Source: Nereida sp. MMG025
GTDB taxonomy: Bacteria; Pseudomonadota; Alphaproteobacteria; Rhodobacterales; Rhodobacteraceae
Length of the DNA: 64,000 nucleotides
Assembly (NCBI RefSeq): GCF_021654165.1
Contig: NZ_JAKFZN010000003.1
Span: 124,001-188,000 of the forward strand
Direction of reading: 5' to 3'
Shown here: positions 54,058-63,002 of the stretch, piece by piece
Layout of the letters: the number at the start of each line of letters is the position of its first letter
How positions within the stretch are numbered: position 1 is the first letter of the stretch
Notes under the pieces: generated by a model
The model's input: only the letters and a program-made list of their open reading frames with translations
Told to the model about the DNA's origin: nothing
Databases searched by the model: none
Made by a program: the position numbers and the translations under genes

Positions 54058-55284
54058 ATGACCAAACAGACATCACATAAACGCATCGCTATTTTTTGCG
54101 ATGGCACATGGAATTCAACCAGCCGCGACGAGGTCACGAATGTTGTGCTTCTCAGCCAATCGGTCGCGCGCACAGCGCCCGATGGGATCAAGCAGATACC
54201 GCTTTATGTTGAAGGCGTCGGGACGGGCCGCGGCTCAACTGGATTTGCGCAGGCGCTGGATAAACTGGGGGGCGGGGCATTTGGTTGGGGGCTGGAAAAC
54301 AACCTGAAATCGGCTTTTTCGCAGCTGGCCCTGATTTATGAACCCGGTGATCAGATTTACATTTTCGGCTTTTCACGCGGGGCCTATACCGCCCGCTCCC
54401 TTGCCGGTCTGATCCGTTCTGTCGGCATACCGTCGGGGGCAAAATTGCGCGACATCGACAAGGCGATGGCGTTTTACCGTGATCGCACGGGACGCGGGCA
54501 TCCCAAATCCGACGCCAGCCGCGCCTTTCGCGCTGATTTTTCCGAACACGTTGTGACGGGGCGGGAAGAAAACGAATGGCGTCGCAAAAACGGATTTGCC
54601 GAAGGCCATTTGCTCAAGATCGACTATCTGGGGGTTTGGGATACGGTCGGGGCGCTTGGCCTGCCATCGCATTATGGCGCAATCTCGAACCTGTTTAACA
54701 ATAAATACGGTTTCCACGATATGGAGTTGTCGTCGATGATCGCGTCGGCCCGTCATGCGGTGGCGATTGACGAGCGGCGAAAAGCCTATCCGCCAAGCCT
54801 TTGGGACAACCTTGATCTGATGAACGACGAGGTCTCGTTCGAGGGGGCGGCTGACAACCGCCCCTACCAGCAAATCTGGTTTCCGGGCGTGCATGGTGCG
54901 GTTGGTGGCGGCGGGCCGGAAAAGCGACTGTCCAACATCACTTTGGAATGGGTGGCCGATGGCGCGATTGCCCAAGGCCTTGCGTTTATGGAAGGCGTGC
55001 TGGCCGATCTGGTGGCACACCAAGACCCGATGGCGCCGTTGGATAACGCAAAAGTGGGGTTTTTGACGCGTCTGATGCGCCGATCTTCGAAAGACCGCGA
55101 AATGGAAATCATCGCCAACCGCCGCGACGATGAGGGCAATGAGCTGCGTGTCACCTTACCACCCGCCCTTAAGGATGTGTCAGAGGCGGCCCGCGCAAGG
55201 TGGGTGGCCACGCGCCTTGCGGGCCCTGCTTATGCGCCCCAAACCCTGTCGCCGCTTCAGGCAGATCTGGACGGGTTGACCTAG
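54058..55284 (+). CDS. DUF2235 alpha/beta-hydrolase (T6SS phospholipase-like), canonical N-terminus
   Basis: A 408-residue DUF2235 hydrolase with the full family signature: IAIFCDGTWNST (about residues 10-21), GFSRGAYTARSLAGLIRSVG with nucleophile Ser near 106, GVWDTVGALGLP, and the His in PGVHGAVGGGGPEK (near 279). No signal peptide or membrane segment is evident. The ATG at 54058 is preceded by CAGGA at good spacing. This is the canonical relative of the 41678 gene, which has a changed DGTW motif. It lies directly downstream of tRNA-Leu, a place favoured for gene insertion. No vgrG, tss or immunity gene is visible. Function is unknown. Confidence 0.87.
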   Translation: MTKQTSHKRIAIFCDGTWNSTSRDEVTNVVLLSQSVARTAPDGIKQIPLYVEGVGTGRGSTGFAQALDKLGGGAFGWGLENNLKSAFSQLALIYEPGDQIYIFGFSRGAYTARSLAGLIRSVGIPSGAKLRDIDKAMAFYRDRTGRGHPKSDASRAFRADFSEHVVTGREENEWRRKNGFAEGHLLKIDYLGVWDTVGALGLPSHYGAISNLFNNKYGFHDMELSSMIASARHAVAIDERRKAYPPSLWDNLDLMNDEVSFEGAADNRPYQQIWFPGVHGAVGGGGPEKRLSNITLEWVADGAIAQGLAFMEGVLADLVAHQDPMAPLDNAKVGFLTRLMRRSSKDREMEIIANRRDDEGNELRVTLPPALKDVSEAARARWVATRLAGPAYAPQTLSPLQADLDGLT

Positions 55285-55294
55285 CAACACTCGT

Positions 55295-56113
55295 TTATGC
55301 GCGCAGCACATCTGCAATTTGCGTGAGTGCGGCGCGAATGGGCGGGTCGTGGCGTGTGTCGCGGTGGCTGACCAGCCATTGCACATGGGTCAGCGCCTGA
55401 ATGGGATCCGATAGCCGCAGAAGGCCGGCGGTGGCGTCGCCGATAAACATAGGCAAGACCACCCGCCCTTTGCCAGCCTGGGCCAGATCAACACAAAGAC
55501 GCGCATCGCTTGTGGTGCAGGTTATCTCCGCACCATGTGTTTTGTGAAGCCAACGTTGTGACGGACCCGCGGTGTCGGGATCAGATGGGCCGATAAACCC
55601 TGCCACCTGGGCATCGCGTCCATAGATTGCATAGCGCACCGTCCCCATTTTTTGACGCGCCAGCCACGGGTGTTCTGGCGAGGCTGCGCGAATGCCGATG
55701 TCCGCTTCGCGTCGCGCCAGATCAAGCGATGCCGTGGTTGGCACGAACGCGGGGTGCCACGCGTCCGAGGGTGGCAGAGATCGTGCCAGATGTGCTGCGG
55801 TCCAATCGCCTGCCGTTATACGCACGACGGGCGTGCGTTGCGTGTTGGCGCACCACTGTAAAACGCGGTGGCGGATATCCTGCAGGCCGCGCAATTCGTG
55901 TTCAAGGGCGCGGCCCTCTTCGGTCAGGGTCATGCCTTGGGCACCCCTGACGAATAATGCGCGTTGCAACCGGCTTTCCAACTGTCGCATGCGGCGTGAC
56001 ACCGTCGGCACAGGGCTGCCGGCCCGCGTTGCCCCGCGTGTCAGGCTGCCCGTTTCTGCAACGGCCAGAAAAAGTGACAGATCATCAAGGCTGATTTCAT
56101 TTTTGAAAGTCAT
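55295..56113 (-). CDS. LysR-family transcriptional regulator
   Basis: A 272-residue LysR-type protein with N-terminal helix-turn-helix (DDLSLFLAVAETGSLTRGA, then 'SPVPTVSRRMRQLESRLQ', residues about 10-46). The effector domain is short and includes 'IRAASPEHPWLAR' and 'ARLCVDLAQAGKGRVVLPMF'. It belongs to the GcvA/CrgA-like branch without a tell-tale ligand residue. It converges on the DUF2235 gene (10-base gap). On the other side it is divergent only from a weak small open frame before metG, so its target is unclear. Confidence 0.88.
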   Translation of the reverse strand: MTFKNEISLDDLSLFLAVAETGSLTRGATRAGSPVPTVSRRMRQLESRLQRALFVRGAQGMTLTEEGRALEHELRGLQDIRHRVLQWCANTQRTPVVRITAGDWTAAHLARSLPPSDAWHPAFVPTTASLDLARREADIGIRAASPEHPWLARQKMGTVRYAIYGRDAQVAGFIGPSDPDTAGPSQRWLHKTHGAEITCTTSDARLCVDLAQAGKGRVVLPMFIGDATAGLLRLSDPIQALTHVQWLVSHRDTRHDPPIRAALTQIADVLRA

Positions 56114-56196
56114 GTTGCAAGGATCATGGCTGATGGCCGCGAAATCAATCCTTTATTTCATGGGGTGTTCCGCAAACAGCTTTCAGGATTGAAAAC

Positions 56197-56436
56197 ATGT
56201 ATCACATTACACCCATGGCACTTCCCCGCACCAAACAGCTACCCCAAACCGAGGCGGACCACTTTGAGCGGCTTGTGCGCAGCCATCAAAAATGGGCGCG
56301 TCGCCGCGCTTGGCTGCGATTTCGGGCCAAAGTGTTGGGGCGTCAGTCGCGTGTTCCTGCGAACCGTTCGGACCATTCGGCAACTTGGTCATCTGTGATC
56401 TTGGCAAACAGCACCTCTGGCACGTTAAAGCCGTGA
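56197..56436 (+). CDS. Possible small basic protein (doubtful), overlapping metG 3' end
   Basis: A 79-codon frame starting ATG at 56197. The first 50 codons look coding ([20 protein letters not shown], very basic) and lie in the otherwise empty 229-base gap between the LysR gene and metG. The last 30 codons run antisense to the metG 3' end, where coding is unlikely. It may be a short real gene, a relic, or chance. No ribosome site is clear. No family recognised. Confidence 0.28.
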   Translation: MYHITPMALPRTKQLPQTEADHFERLVRSHQKWARRRAWLRFRAKVLGRQSRVPANRSDHSATWSSVILANSTSGTLKP

Positions 56437-58055
56437 CCTTCGGGCAGGGCCGTAAGGGCTGTGCGGATGTCGGTGGGCCATTGTGTGTCCAGCGTGTTCA
56501 TATCCGACAAGATCCGCGCAGAGGCCGTGGGGATGAACGGGGCAGACAAGACCGCGTAAATGCGGATCAGGTTCAGGGCCAAACGGATTTGGGCAGCCGC
56601 CTGATCGGGGTCGGTCTTGAAGGTCGACCAAGGTGCGACTGTCTGCAAATACTCGTTGCCCGCCGCCCAGATCGCGCGCAGCTCGGCGGCGGATTTGCGC
56701 ACCTCCATCGCCTCCATATGGGCGTTATAGGCCTCAAGACGCGTTTGCAATTCGGCGATCAACGCGTCCTCAGACGCGCCCCATGTGCCGCCCTTGGGGA
56801 TGTCGGGGCTGAACTTGGAGTTACAGAATTTCGTCACACGGCTGATGAAATTGCCAAGCACATCGGCAAGGTCTTTGTTCACGCCTGCCTGAAATCCGTC
56901 CCACGTGAATTCGGCGTCACTGCTTTCGGGGCAGTTGGACAAAAGCCACCAGCGCCAATAATCGGCCGGCAGGATTTCAAGGGCCTGGTCCATGAACACA
57001 CCGCGCCCGCGCGAGGTGCTGAACTGGCCGCCGTCATAATTGAGGTAGTTGAAGGATTTGATGTAATCGACCAGCTTCCACGGCTCGTTTGATCCCATGA
57101 TTGTCGCAGGGAAAGACAGGGTGTGGAAGGGCACGTTGTCTTTGCCCATGAACTGGGTGTAGCGCACATCATCTGCGCCTTTGTCCATGCGCCACCAGCG
57201 TTCCCAATCGTCGCCTTTGCCCGCGTCAACCCATTCGCCCGCACAAGCGATATATTCGATGGGTGCATCGAACCAGACATAGAAAACCTTGCCCTCAAAT
57301 CCGGGCCAGTCCGCATCGCCGCGTTTGACGGGCACGCCCCAATCCAGATCACGTGTGATGCCACGGTCTTGCAGCCCGTCGCCATCATGCAGCCACTTCT
57401 TGGCGATCGAGGTGGTCAGGATCGGCCAGTCGGATTTCGATTGAATCCAGTCGTCCAAACGGTCGCGCATCTGGCTTTGTTTAAGAAAAAGATGCCGTGT
57501 TTCGCGTACTTCCAGATCGGTGCTGCCGGAAATCGTAGACCGTGGGTTGATCAGTTCTGTGGGGTCCAGCTGGATCGTGCAGTTGTCACATTGATCACCG
57601 CGGGCATCTTCGTAGCCGCAGTTGGGGCAGGTGCCCTCAACATAGCGATCAGGCAAAAACCGCCCGTCCGCTTGCGAATAGATCTGTTCGGTCACCACCT
57701 CGTCAATCAGCCCTTCATCGGCCAAACGCCCCGCAAAATGCTGTGTCAGTTTTCGGTTTTGCTCGGAGGAGGACCGCCCGAAATGATCAAATGACAGGCC
57801 AAATCCTTTGGCGATTTCGTTCTGGATGGCCCACATCTCGGCGCAATATTCGTCGACGGGCTTGCCCGCTTTGGCCGCGGCCAACTCGGCCGGGGTGCCA
57901 TGTTCGTCCGTGGCACATAAAAACAGCACCTCGTGGCCGCGCGCACGCTGGAACCGCGCAAACAGATCGGCGGGAAGCTGACTGCCCACAAGGTTGCCCA
58001 AGTGTTTGATCCCGTTGATATAAGGGATGGCCGAAGTGATAAGGTGACGCGCCAT
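56343..58055 (-). CDS. metG: Methionyl-tRNA synthetase
   Basis: A 570-residue class I synthetase. The HIGH box reads HLGN (residues 18-21, in [12 protein letters not shown]), and a four-Cys zinc knuckle [17 protein letters not shown] lies near 143-159. The KMSKS box is replaced by [10 protein letters not shown] (FSTS at about 345-348), as in some eukaryote-like MetRS with KFSKS, here with the first Lys changed to Gln. The anticodon-binding helical domain follows ([20 protein letters not shown]). The ATG at 58055 gives the normal N-terminus [14 protein letters not shown]; the upstream frame is antisense or leader. No C-terminal EMAP domain is present. Confidence 0.96.
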   Translation of the reverse strand: MARHLITSAIPYINGIKHLGNLVGSQLPADLFARFQRARGHEVLFLCATDEHGTPAELAAAKAGKPVDEYCAEMWAIQNEIAKGFGLSFDHFGRSSSEQNRKLTQHFAGRLADEGLIDEVVTEQIYSQADGRFLPDRYVEGTCPNCGYEDARGDQCDNCTIQLDPTELINPRSTISGSTDLEVRETRHLFLKQSQMRDRLDDWIQSKSDWPILTTSIAKKWLHDGDGLQDRGITRDLDWGVPVKRGDADWPGFEGKVFYVWFDAPIEYIACAGEWVDAGKGDDWERWWRMDKGADDVRYTQFMGKDNVPFHTLSFPATIMGSNEPWKLVDYIKSFNYLNYDGGQFSTSRGRGVFMDQALEILPADYWRWWLLSNCPESSDAEFTWDGFQAGVNKDLADVLGNFISRVTKFCNSKFSPDIPKGGTWGASEDALIAELQTRLEAYNAHMEAMEVRKSAAELRAIWAAGNEYLQTVAPWSTFKTDPDQAAAQIRLALNLIRIYAVLSAPFIPTASARILSDMNTLDTQWPTDIRTALTALPEGHGFNVPEVLFAKITDDQVAEWSERFAGTRD

Positions 58056-58127
58056 GGGAAGGGTTCCTTGGAAAGCAATGCAATAGGCAGTTTGGCCCCG
58101 TTTAACGCCAGTCTGGCGTTTGTTCAA

Positions 58128-59135
58128 TCAGCGCAAATGGGCCTGCAACACTTGTATCAAATCAAGAACGGTGCGCACGGGCACATTGCCCTGCCACGTC
58201 ACGGCCACGGCGGCCCCTGACGGCGCAACCACAAAGACCGATCCATGGCGCAAAGCGGGATCTGGATGGTTCCATTCACCGCCATGCGAAATCCAGCCAG
58301 CCTGAGGGCCAACACCACTAAAGACGCCCAAGCCGTAGCCTGTGCGCTTCTCAAACGGGTAGGCGTTTGGGTTTTTGACCCATGGGCGGTTGGGCCCGAA
58401 CCAATGAGAGGCGAATTTGGCATAGTCAATCACCGACATCGACCATCCGCCAAAGCTTTGGGTGGCGGCGAAAGTGCCCGACACAGATGCGCCTGTCACA
58501 CCGGCTGGCCGCAAAATGGTTGCGCCGCAGTGATTGGCATAGGGCTTGTTGGCGATGCCTTCAATCACCTCGCCCAAAACGGCGTAATTGGCGTTGGAGT
58601 ACACAAACCCGCGGCGCTTGGTTTGGTTGTCCGCACGCTCAAGCGCGGCCTTTGCAAGCCGTTTCTGGGTGAATTGGTCCAGCGATACCACGCTTCCGTT
58701 GCCCTGATCCATCTTGGTTTTGAGGCCCGTTTGATGCGTTGCGAAATCCGCAAGGGTCAGGGCTTTTGTGTTCGGCGTCGGCGACAGGTTTCGCCGCGCC
58801 AACGGGGCCGACATCGACCCAAGCGTGCTGTTCCAGCTAAAGGGGCTATTGGCCAAGGTGCTGTTCAGGCACATGGCTGTAACGGCCTTGGACAGACTGG
58901 CGGTGGGGTAGGCCCGCGTGGCGGATCGTCCCTTGTCGATTTGGCGCAGGGTGCGGCCGTCTTTCACCATGCCAAGCGTGGCTTGTTTGATGCCCGACCG
59001 CGCCATCCAGGCGGTCAGATCAGCCTCAAGCGACTGGGTCGGCACAGATTGCGGTTGCGGCGCGCAGGCCGACAGAAGGGCAAAAAGCGCAACGGCTGCA
59101 AAGGCACGACGGGGGAAGCGGAATTTTAATATCAT
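58128..59135 (-). CDS. Class C beta-lactamase-type serine hydrolase, lipoprotein
   Basis: A 335-residue serine hydrolase from the ATG at 59135. A lipoprotein leader has lipobox LLSAC with Cys24. The nucleophile Ser80 lies in SLSK (80-83), the second motif is YSNANY (near 181), and HGGEW near residue 295 replaces the third KTG/HxG box. This matches the D,D-peptidase/esterase branch of class C beta-lactamases, not clinical resistance enzymes. It probably acts at the outer or inner membrane surface on cell wall or an ester. It follows the MFS gene by 35 bases on the same strand. Confidence 0.88.
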   Translation of the reverse strand: MILKFRFPRRAFAAVALFALLSACAPQPQSVPTQSLEADLTAWMARSGIKQATLGMVKDGRTLRQIDKGRSATRAYPTASLSKAVTAMCLNSTLANSPFSWNSTLGSMSAPLARRNLSPTPNTKALTLADFATHQTGLKTKMDQGNGSVVSLDQFTQKRLAKAALERADNQTKRRGFVYSNANYAVLGEVIEGIANKPYANHCGATILRPAGVTGASVSGTFAATQSFGGWSMSVIDYAKFASHWFGPNRPWVKNPNAYPFEKRTGYGLGVFSGVGPQAGWISHGGEWNHPDPALRHGSVFVVAPSGAAVAVTWQGNVPVRTVLDLIQVLQAHLR

Positions 59136-59170
59136 GCCTGACTGTGACCTTATTGGGCGGTCGGGCCAAG

Positions 59171-60403
59171 TCATTTCTGGCGTCTGTCGCGGTCTTTGCG
59201 AAGCAAACGACCGATGATGAAGGATGTGCGCGGCGCATAAACATAAGGTGTGCGGTCCTCCATCGTGGGGCGCGCGCGCATGCGGCTCAGCCCGTAGATA
59301 ATCAGCAAAAGATGCCCGCCCGCGATAAACGCAAACATGGCAGGCGGGCCAAAGATTTCGATCAGATTGGCCGTAAGAAGTGGTGCGGCAATTGCCCCGC
59401 AGGCGTAAAAGAACATCAGCGCAGCAGACAGTTCCACGCGTTCGTCAGAGGTTGCAAAGTCATGGGCGTGGGCGGCTGAAATCGAATAGATCGGAAAGCT
59501 GGTAAACCCGAATAAAACCGCGCTGGCCATCACAGCCTGCGTGCCGCCCCCTGCGATCAAAACGGTCACCCCGCAACTGGCCATGGCCGCCAGTGAAAAC
59601 CAGATCAACACCCAACGGCGGTCAAATTTATCGGCCAGCCAGCCTGCGGGCAGCTGCGAAATGGCGCCCCCCAAAACGAAAGCGGCCAGAAAGGTTCCGA
59701 TTTGCGCGGCCGATAGTCCAACCTCGATCCCGTAGATCGGGCCCACCATCCGAAACGACGCGGCAGACAGGGCCGCCACAATCACCCCTGCGGCGGCCAA
59801 AGGGGATTTCCGCGCCGCCAAAATTGGGCGCAGGCGCGGGGCAGATGGCGTTTTCGGCGGGCTTGATTTGGTCAGTGTTAACGGAAGCAAGGATGCGCAA
59901 CACAGCAGCGTCAGGATATTGTAGGCGACGTAAACCTCGACGCTGGCCAGCGCCCCGATCATAAATTGCGCGGCAAGCGAGGCGCTGATGTCGGCCATGC
60001 GGTAGGTTCCCATCGCACGGCCCCGTGTTTCATTGCTGACTTTTGCTTGTAGCCATGCCTCGATCACCGTGTAGCATCCGGCCACGCAAATGCCCGACCC
60101 AACCCGCAACATCGCCCAAGCGTAAGGCGTCTGGATCAACGTATGCCCGATCAGCCCAATCGCCCCCAGTGCCGTAAAACAGGCAAACGCACGGCTGTGT
60201 CCCACATTGCCCATCAGGCGTGGCGCCCACCAGCAGCCGATGAAAAACCCGATGAAATGGGCCGATCCAAGCAGGCCCACCTGGCCGCGGGTAAAGCCGC
60301 TTTCCAACCCCACCAAGGCATCCAGCGGGCCAACCCCGCCCGATGACAGCTGCAACAGGACAACTGACAGAAAAAGCGCCGCAAAGGAGATCATCATCCG
60401 CAT
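59171..60403 (-). CDS. Major facilitator superfamily transporter
   Basis: A 410-residue membrane transporter with about 12 hydrophobic segments. It has MFS-type charged loops: 'WAPRLMGNVGHSRAF' between helices 2 and 3, and 'AGWLADKFDRRWVLIW' in the second half (the D-R/K-x-G/R-R pattern). The central loop ('TKSSPPKTPSAPRLRPIL') separates the two six-helix bundles. It resembles the YcaD/purine-efflux-like group; the substrate is unknown. It is divergent from the aldo/keto reductase gene by 94 bases, and the class C hydrolase lies downstream. Confidence 0.9.
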   Translation of the reverse strand: MRMMISFAALFLSVVLLQLSSGGVGPLDALVGLESGFTRGQVGLLGSAHFIGFFIGCWWAPRLMGNVGHSRAFACFTALGAIGLIGHTLIQTPYAWAMLRVGSGICVAGCYTVIEAWLQAKVSNETRGRAMGTYRMADISASLAAQFMIGALASVEVYVAYNILTLLCCASLLPLTLTKSSPPKTPSAPRLRPILAARKSPLAAAGVIVAALSAASFRMVGPIYGIEVGLSAAQIGTFLAAFVLGGAISQLPAGWLADKFDRRWVLIWFSLAAMASCGVTVLIAGGGTQAVMASAVLFGFTSFPIYSISAAHAHDFATSDERVELSAALMFFYACGAIAAPLLTANLIEIFGPPAMFAFIAGGHLLLIIYGLSRMRARPTMEDRTPYVYAPRTSFIIGRLLRKDRDRRQK

Positions 60404-60497
60404 AGCTCAGCCATGTTGGCCCAATGACACGACCGCTTGTGGTTTTCCGACAAAGCCTGTCGTAAAAGGGGCAAAAGACACAACAGGACAGACGATC

Positions 60498-61541
60498 ATG
60501 CAATTCAAAACGCTCGGCTCCTCGGGGCTTTCCGTCAGCACTTTATGTTTGGGAACAATGACATATGGGGTGCAGACACCGCAAGACGATGCCTTTGCGC
60601 AAATGGACATGGCCGTTGCCGCGGGTATCAACTTTTTTGACACCGCCGAGATGTATCCCGTCAATCCGATCACGCCGGAAACCCAAGGAGACAGCGAACG
60701 CATCGTAGGTGCGTGGTTCAAACGTTCGGGCAAGCGCCGCGATGTGATCTTGGCCACCAAACACTCGGGCAACGGCGTGTCCCATGTCCGTGACGGGGCC
60801 GATATTTCCAGCGCCAGCGTGCGGTCTGCCGTCGAAGGATCACTCAAACGGTTGGGCACGGACTATATTGATCTTTACCAGCTGCATTGGCCCAATCGCG
60901 GAAGCTATATGTTCCGCCAAAACTGGACCTATGACCCGTCACACCAAGACAAGCAGGCCACCTTGCAGCATATGGCCGACACCCTTGGCGCGCTTCAGGC
61001 CGAGGTTGATCGCGGTACGATCCGCCACTTTGGCCTGTCCAATGAAAGCGCGTGGGGCACCACCAAATGGTGCGATGTGGCCACGGGCGTCGGCGGGCCG
61101 CGCGTTGTGTCAATCCAGAACGAATACTCCTTGCTCTGTCGTCTCTATGATACCGATCTGGCAGAGGTTTCGGTGAATGAAGTCGTCGCACTTATTCCGT
61201 TTTCACCGCTGGCGGCGGGGCTTTTGACGGGCAAATACCAAAACGGGGCAATCCCCAAGGGCAGCCGCATGGACATCAATGGCACCTTGGGCGGACGCAA
61301 GACCGACCGCGCCTTCCAAGCCGTCGCGGCCTATCAAAAGGTCGCACAGGACCACGGGCTGGATCTGGCCCATATGGCATTGGCATGGTCGGTGCAGCGC
61401 CCGTTTGTCGCCTCTTCGATCTTCGGGGCCACCACGGTCGAACAGCTTGCGCATCTGCTCAAATGCGCTGATCTGGTGCTGGACCAAGAGGTGCTGGACG
61501 CGATCGATGCCGCCCACCATGCGCATCCGATGCCATACTAA
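60498..61541 (+). CDS. Aldo/keto reductase
   Basis: A 347-residue NADPH-dependent TIM-barrel reductase of the Tas/AKR11-type family. The catalytic tetrad is visible: Asp48 and Tyr53 in NFFDTAEMYP, Lys88 in ATKHSG, His130 in YQLHWPNR. The coenzyme-binding C-terminal part shows 'SSIFGATTVEQLAHLL'. The ATG at 60498 gives the normal start MQFKTLGSSGLSVSTLCLGT. It precedes the BKACE gene by 62 bases on the same strand, but a role in carnitine degradation is not established. Confidence 0.93.
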   Translation: MQFKTLGSSGLSVSTLCLGTMTYGVQTPQDDAFAQMDMAVAAGINFFDTAEMYPVNPITPETQGDSERIVGAWFKRSGKRRDVILATKHSGNGVSHVRDGADISSASVRSAVEGSLKRLGTDYIDLYQLHWPNRGSYMFRQNWTYDPSHQDKQATLQHMADTLGALQAEVDRGTIRHFGLSNESAWGTTKWCDVATGVGGPRVVSIQNEYSLLCRLYDTDLAEVSVNEVVALIPFSPLAAGLLTGKYQNGAIPKGSRMDINGTLGGRKTDRAFQAVAAYQKVAQDHGLDLAHMALAWSVQRPFVASSIFGATTVEQLAHLLKCADLVLDQEVLDAIDAAHHAHPMPY

Positions 61542-61603
61542 ACGCTTGCACCACTGAGCAAAATCGCGTTCCCCTTCAATCGTTGTGATTTGGGAGGACC
61601 GCG

Positions 61604-62506
61604 ATGCCACTGCAGATGAACCGCGAGGTGTTTATCACCTGCGCCGTCACCGGCTCGGGCGCCACCCAAGACCGCAGCCCCCATGTGCCGCGCTCTCCTC
61701 GCCAGATTGCCGATAGCGCCATTGCCGCCGCAAAGGCAGGTGCGGCGGTGGTGCATTGCCATGTGCGTGATCCCGAAACAGGCGCGCCAAGCCGTAAGCT
61801 GGAGTATTACAAACAGGTCACAGATCTGATCCGTGCCGCCGATGTCGATGTGGTCTTGAACCTGACCGCAGGCATGGGCGGCGATATTGTCTTTGGCGGG
61901 CCTGACCAACCGCTACCGATGGTCGGTGGCACCGATATGATCGGGGCGGCAGAACGGGTCGAACATATCGCCGCTTGCCTGCCCGAGATTTGCACGCTGG
62001 ATTGCGGCACGATGAATTTTGCCGAAGCCGACTACGTCATGACCAACACCCCCGGCATGCTGCAAGCCATGGGCAAGCGCATCACCGAACTTGGGGTGAA
62101 GCCCGAGATCGAGGCCTTTGACACAGGCCATCTTTGGTATGCCAAACAACTGGTGTCGGATGGTATTTTGGAAGCTGACGCGCTTGTTCAGCTGTGCATG
62201 GGGGTGCCGTGGGGCGCGCCTGACGATCTCAATACGTTTATGGCGATGGTCAACAATGTGCCGTCCGAATGGACGTTTTCGGCGTTCAGTCTGGGACGCA
62301 ATCAGATGGCCTATGTGGCCGCTGCCGTGCTGGCAGGCGGCAATGTGCGCGTCGGGTTGGAAGACAATCTTTGGCTTGGCAAAGGGGAACTTGCGACCAA
62401 CGCGCAGCTCGTGGAACGTGCGGTGGGTATTATCGAGAATATGGGCGCTCGCGTCATTGGCCCCGACGAGGTGCGACGCAAATTGCGACTGACAAAGCAG
62501 GGGTGA
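61604..62506 (+). CDS. Beta-keto acid cleavage enzyme (BKACE/DUF849), probably for 3-dehydrocarnitine
   Basis: A 300-residue zinc-dependent TIM-barrel enzyme of the BKACE/Kce family. It has the metal ligands in VVHCHVRDPETG (His near residues 51 and 53), 'DCGTMNFAEADYV' and 'IEAFDTGHLWYAK'. Such enzymes cleave a beta-keto acid using acetyl-CoA, giving acetoacetate plus a CoA ester. The gene is followed, with a lipoprotein between, by a carnitine dehydrogenase-like gene, so the likely reaction is 3-dehydrocarnitine plus acetyl-CoA to betainyl-CoA plus acetoacetate. The start has a GGGAGG site at good spacing. Confidence 0.92.
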   Translation: MPLQMNREVFITCAVTGSGATQDRSPHVPRSPRQIADSAIAAAKAGAAVVHCHVRDPETGAPSRKLEYYKQVTDLIRAADVDVVLNLTAGMGGDIVFGGPDQPLPMVGGTDMIGAAERVEHIAACLPEICTLDCGTMNFAEADYVMTNTPGMLQAMGKRITELGVKPEIEAFDTGHLWYAKQLVSDGILEADALVQLCMGVPWGAPDDLNTFMAMVNNVPSEWTFSAFSLGRNQMAYVAAAVLAGGNVRVGLEDNLWLGKGELATNAQLVERAVGIIENMGARVIGPDEVRRKLRLTKQG

Positions 62507-62510
62507 GCAG

Positions 62511-63002
62511 GTGGCGGCATTGACAAGCTTCAAAGGATGGACCCTCGCGCTGGCCGTGGGGATGTTTGCGCAGGCCTGCACACCGCCGCCACAACGCCCC
62601 TTTGACCCAGTGGATGTGCCATTTCGCAACCCAACCGCCCAGATCGCCAGTCAGTCCGATGTGACGCTGGACCGTCTGACGGGGACATGGCGCGTCACTC
62701 AACGCTTTGACGGTGGGCTATCGCAAGGCTTGCAAACCGTGATTTTTGACGCGAACGGCATCGCAGTGGATGGCACGCGCATTCCGCTGCGCTATCTGGG
62801 CGAAGGGCGGTTCGAGGGCGAAGCATTCAGCCTGTGGGTCCACTGGATGGACATCGACAGCCGCACGGCCGTAATCGGATCGCCCGATGGCGATTTCGGC
62901 TGGATCATGGAACGCGGTGCAGCCTCTGCCGACCGCACTAGGGCGGCGCGCGAGATCCTGCAATGGTATGGGTATGATACCAGCCGCTTGAAAGGTGTAT
63001 AA
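62511..63002 (+). CDS. Lipocalin-family lipoprotein
   Basis: A 163-residue protein with start GTG 62511, four bases after the BKACE stop. An export leader ends in QAC (lipobox-like, Cys near residue 23), and the mature part has the lipocalin G-x-W motif (TGTWRV, near residue 57). 'VDGTRIPLRYLGEGRFEGEAF' is followed by 'DSRTAVIGSPDGDFGWIM', the late strand typical of Blc-type lipocalins. It probably binds a small hydrophobic or amphipathic ligand at the membrane. The stop TAA overlaps the next ATG by one base (TAATG), so all three genes form a tight operon. Function in carnitine use is inference. Confidence 0.82.
   Translation: MAALTSFKGWTLALAVGMFAQACTPPPQRPFDPVDVPFRNPTAQIASQSDVTLDRLTGTWRVTQRFDGGLSQGLQTVIFDANGIAVDGTRIPLRYLGEGRFEGEAFSLWVHWMDIDSRTAVIGSPDGDFGWIMERGAASADRTRAAREILQWYGYDTSRLKGV

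Noticed and set aside
58128-59135. Antibiotic-resistance beta-lactamase
   Set aside because: The SLSK/YSN/HGG motifs and lipoprotein leader fit the broad class C esterase/peptidase branch; nothing indicates a resistance enzyme.
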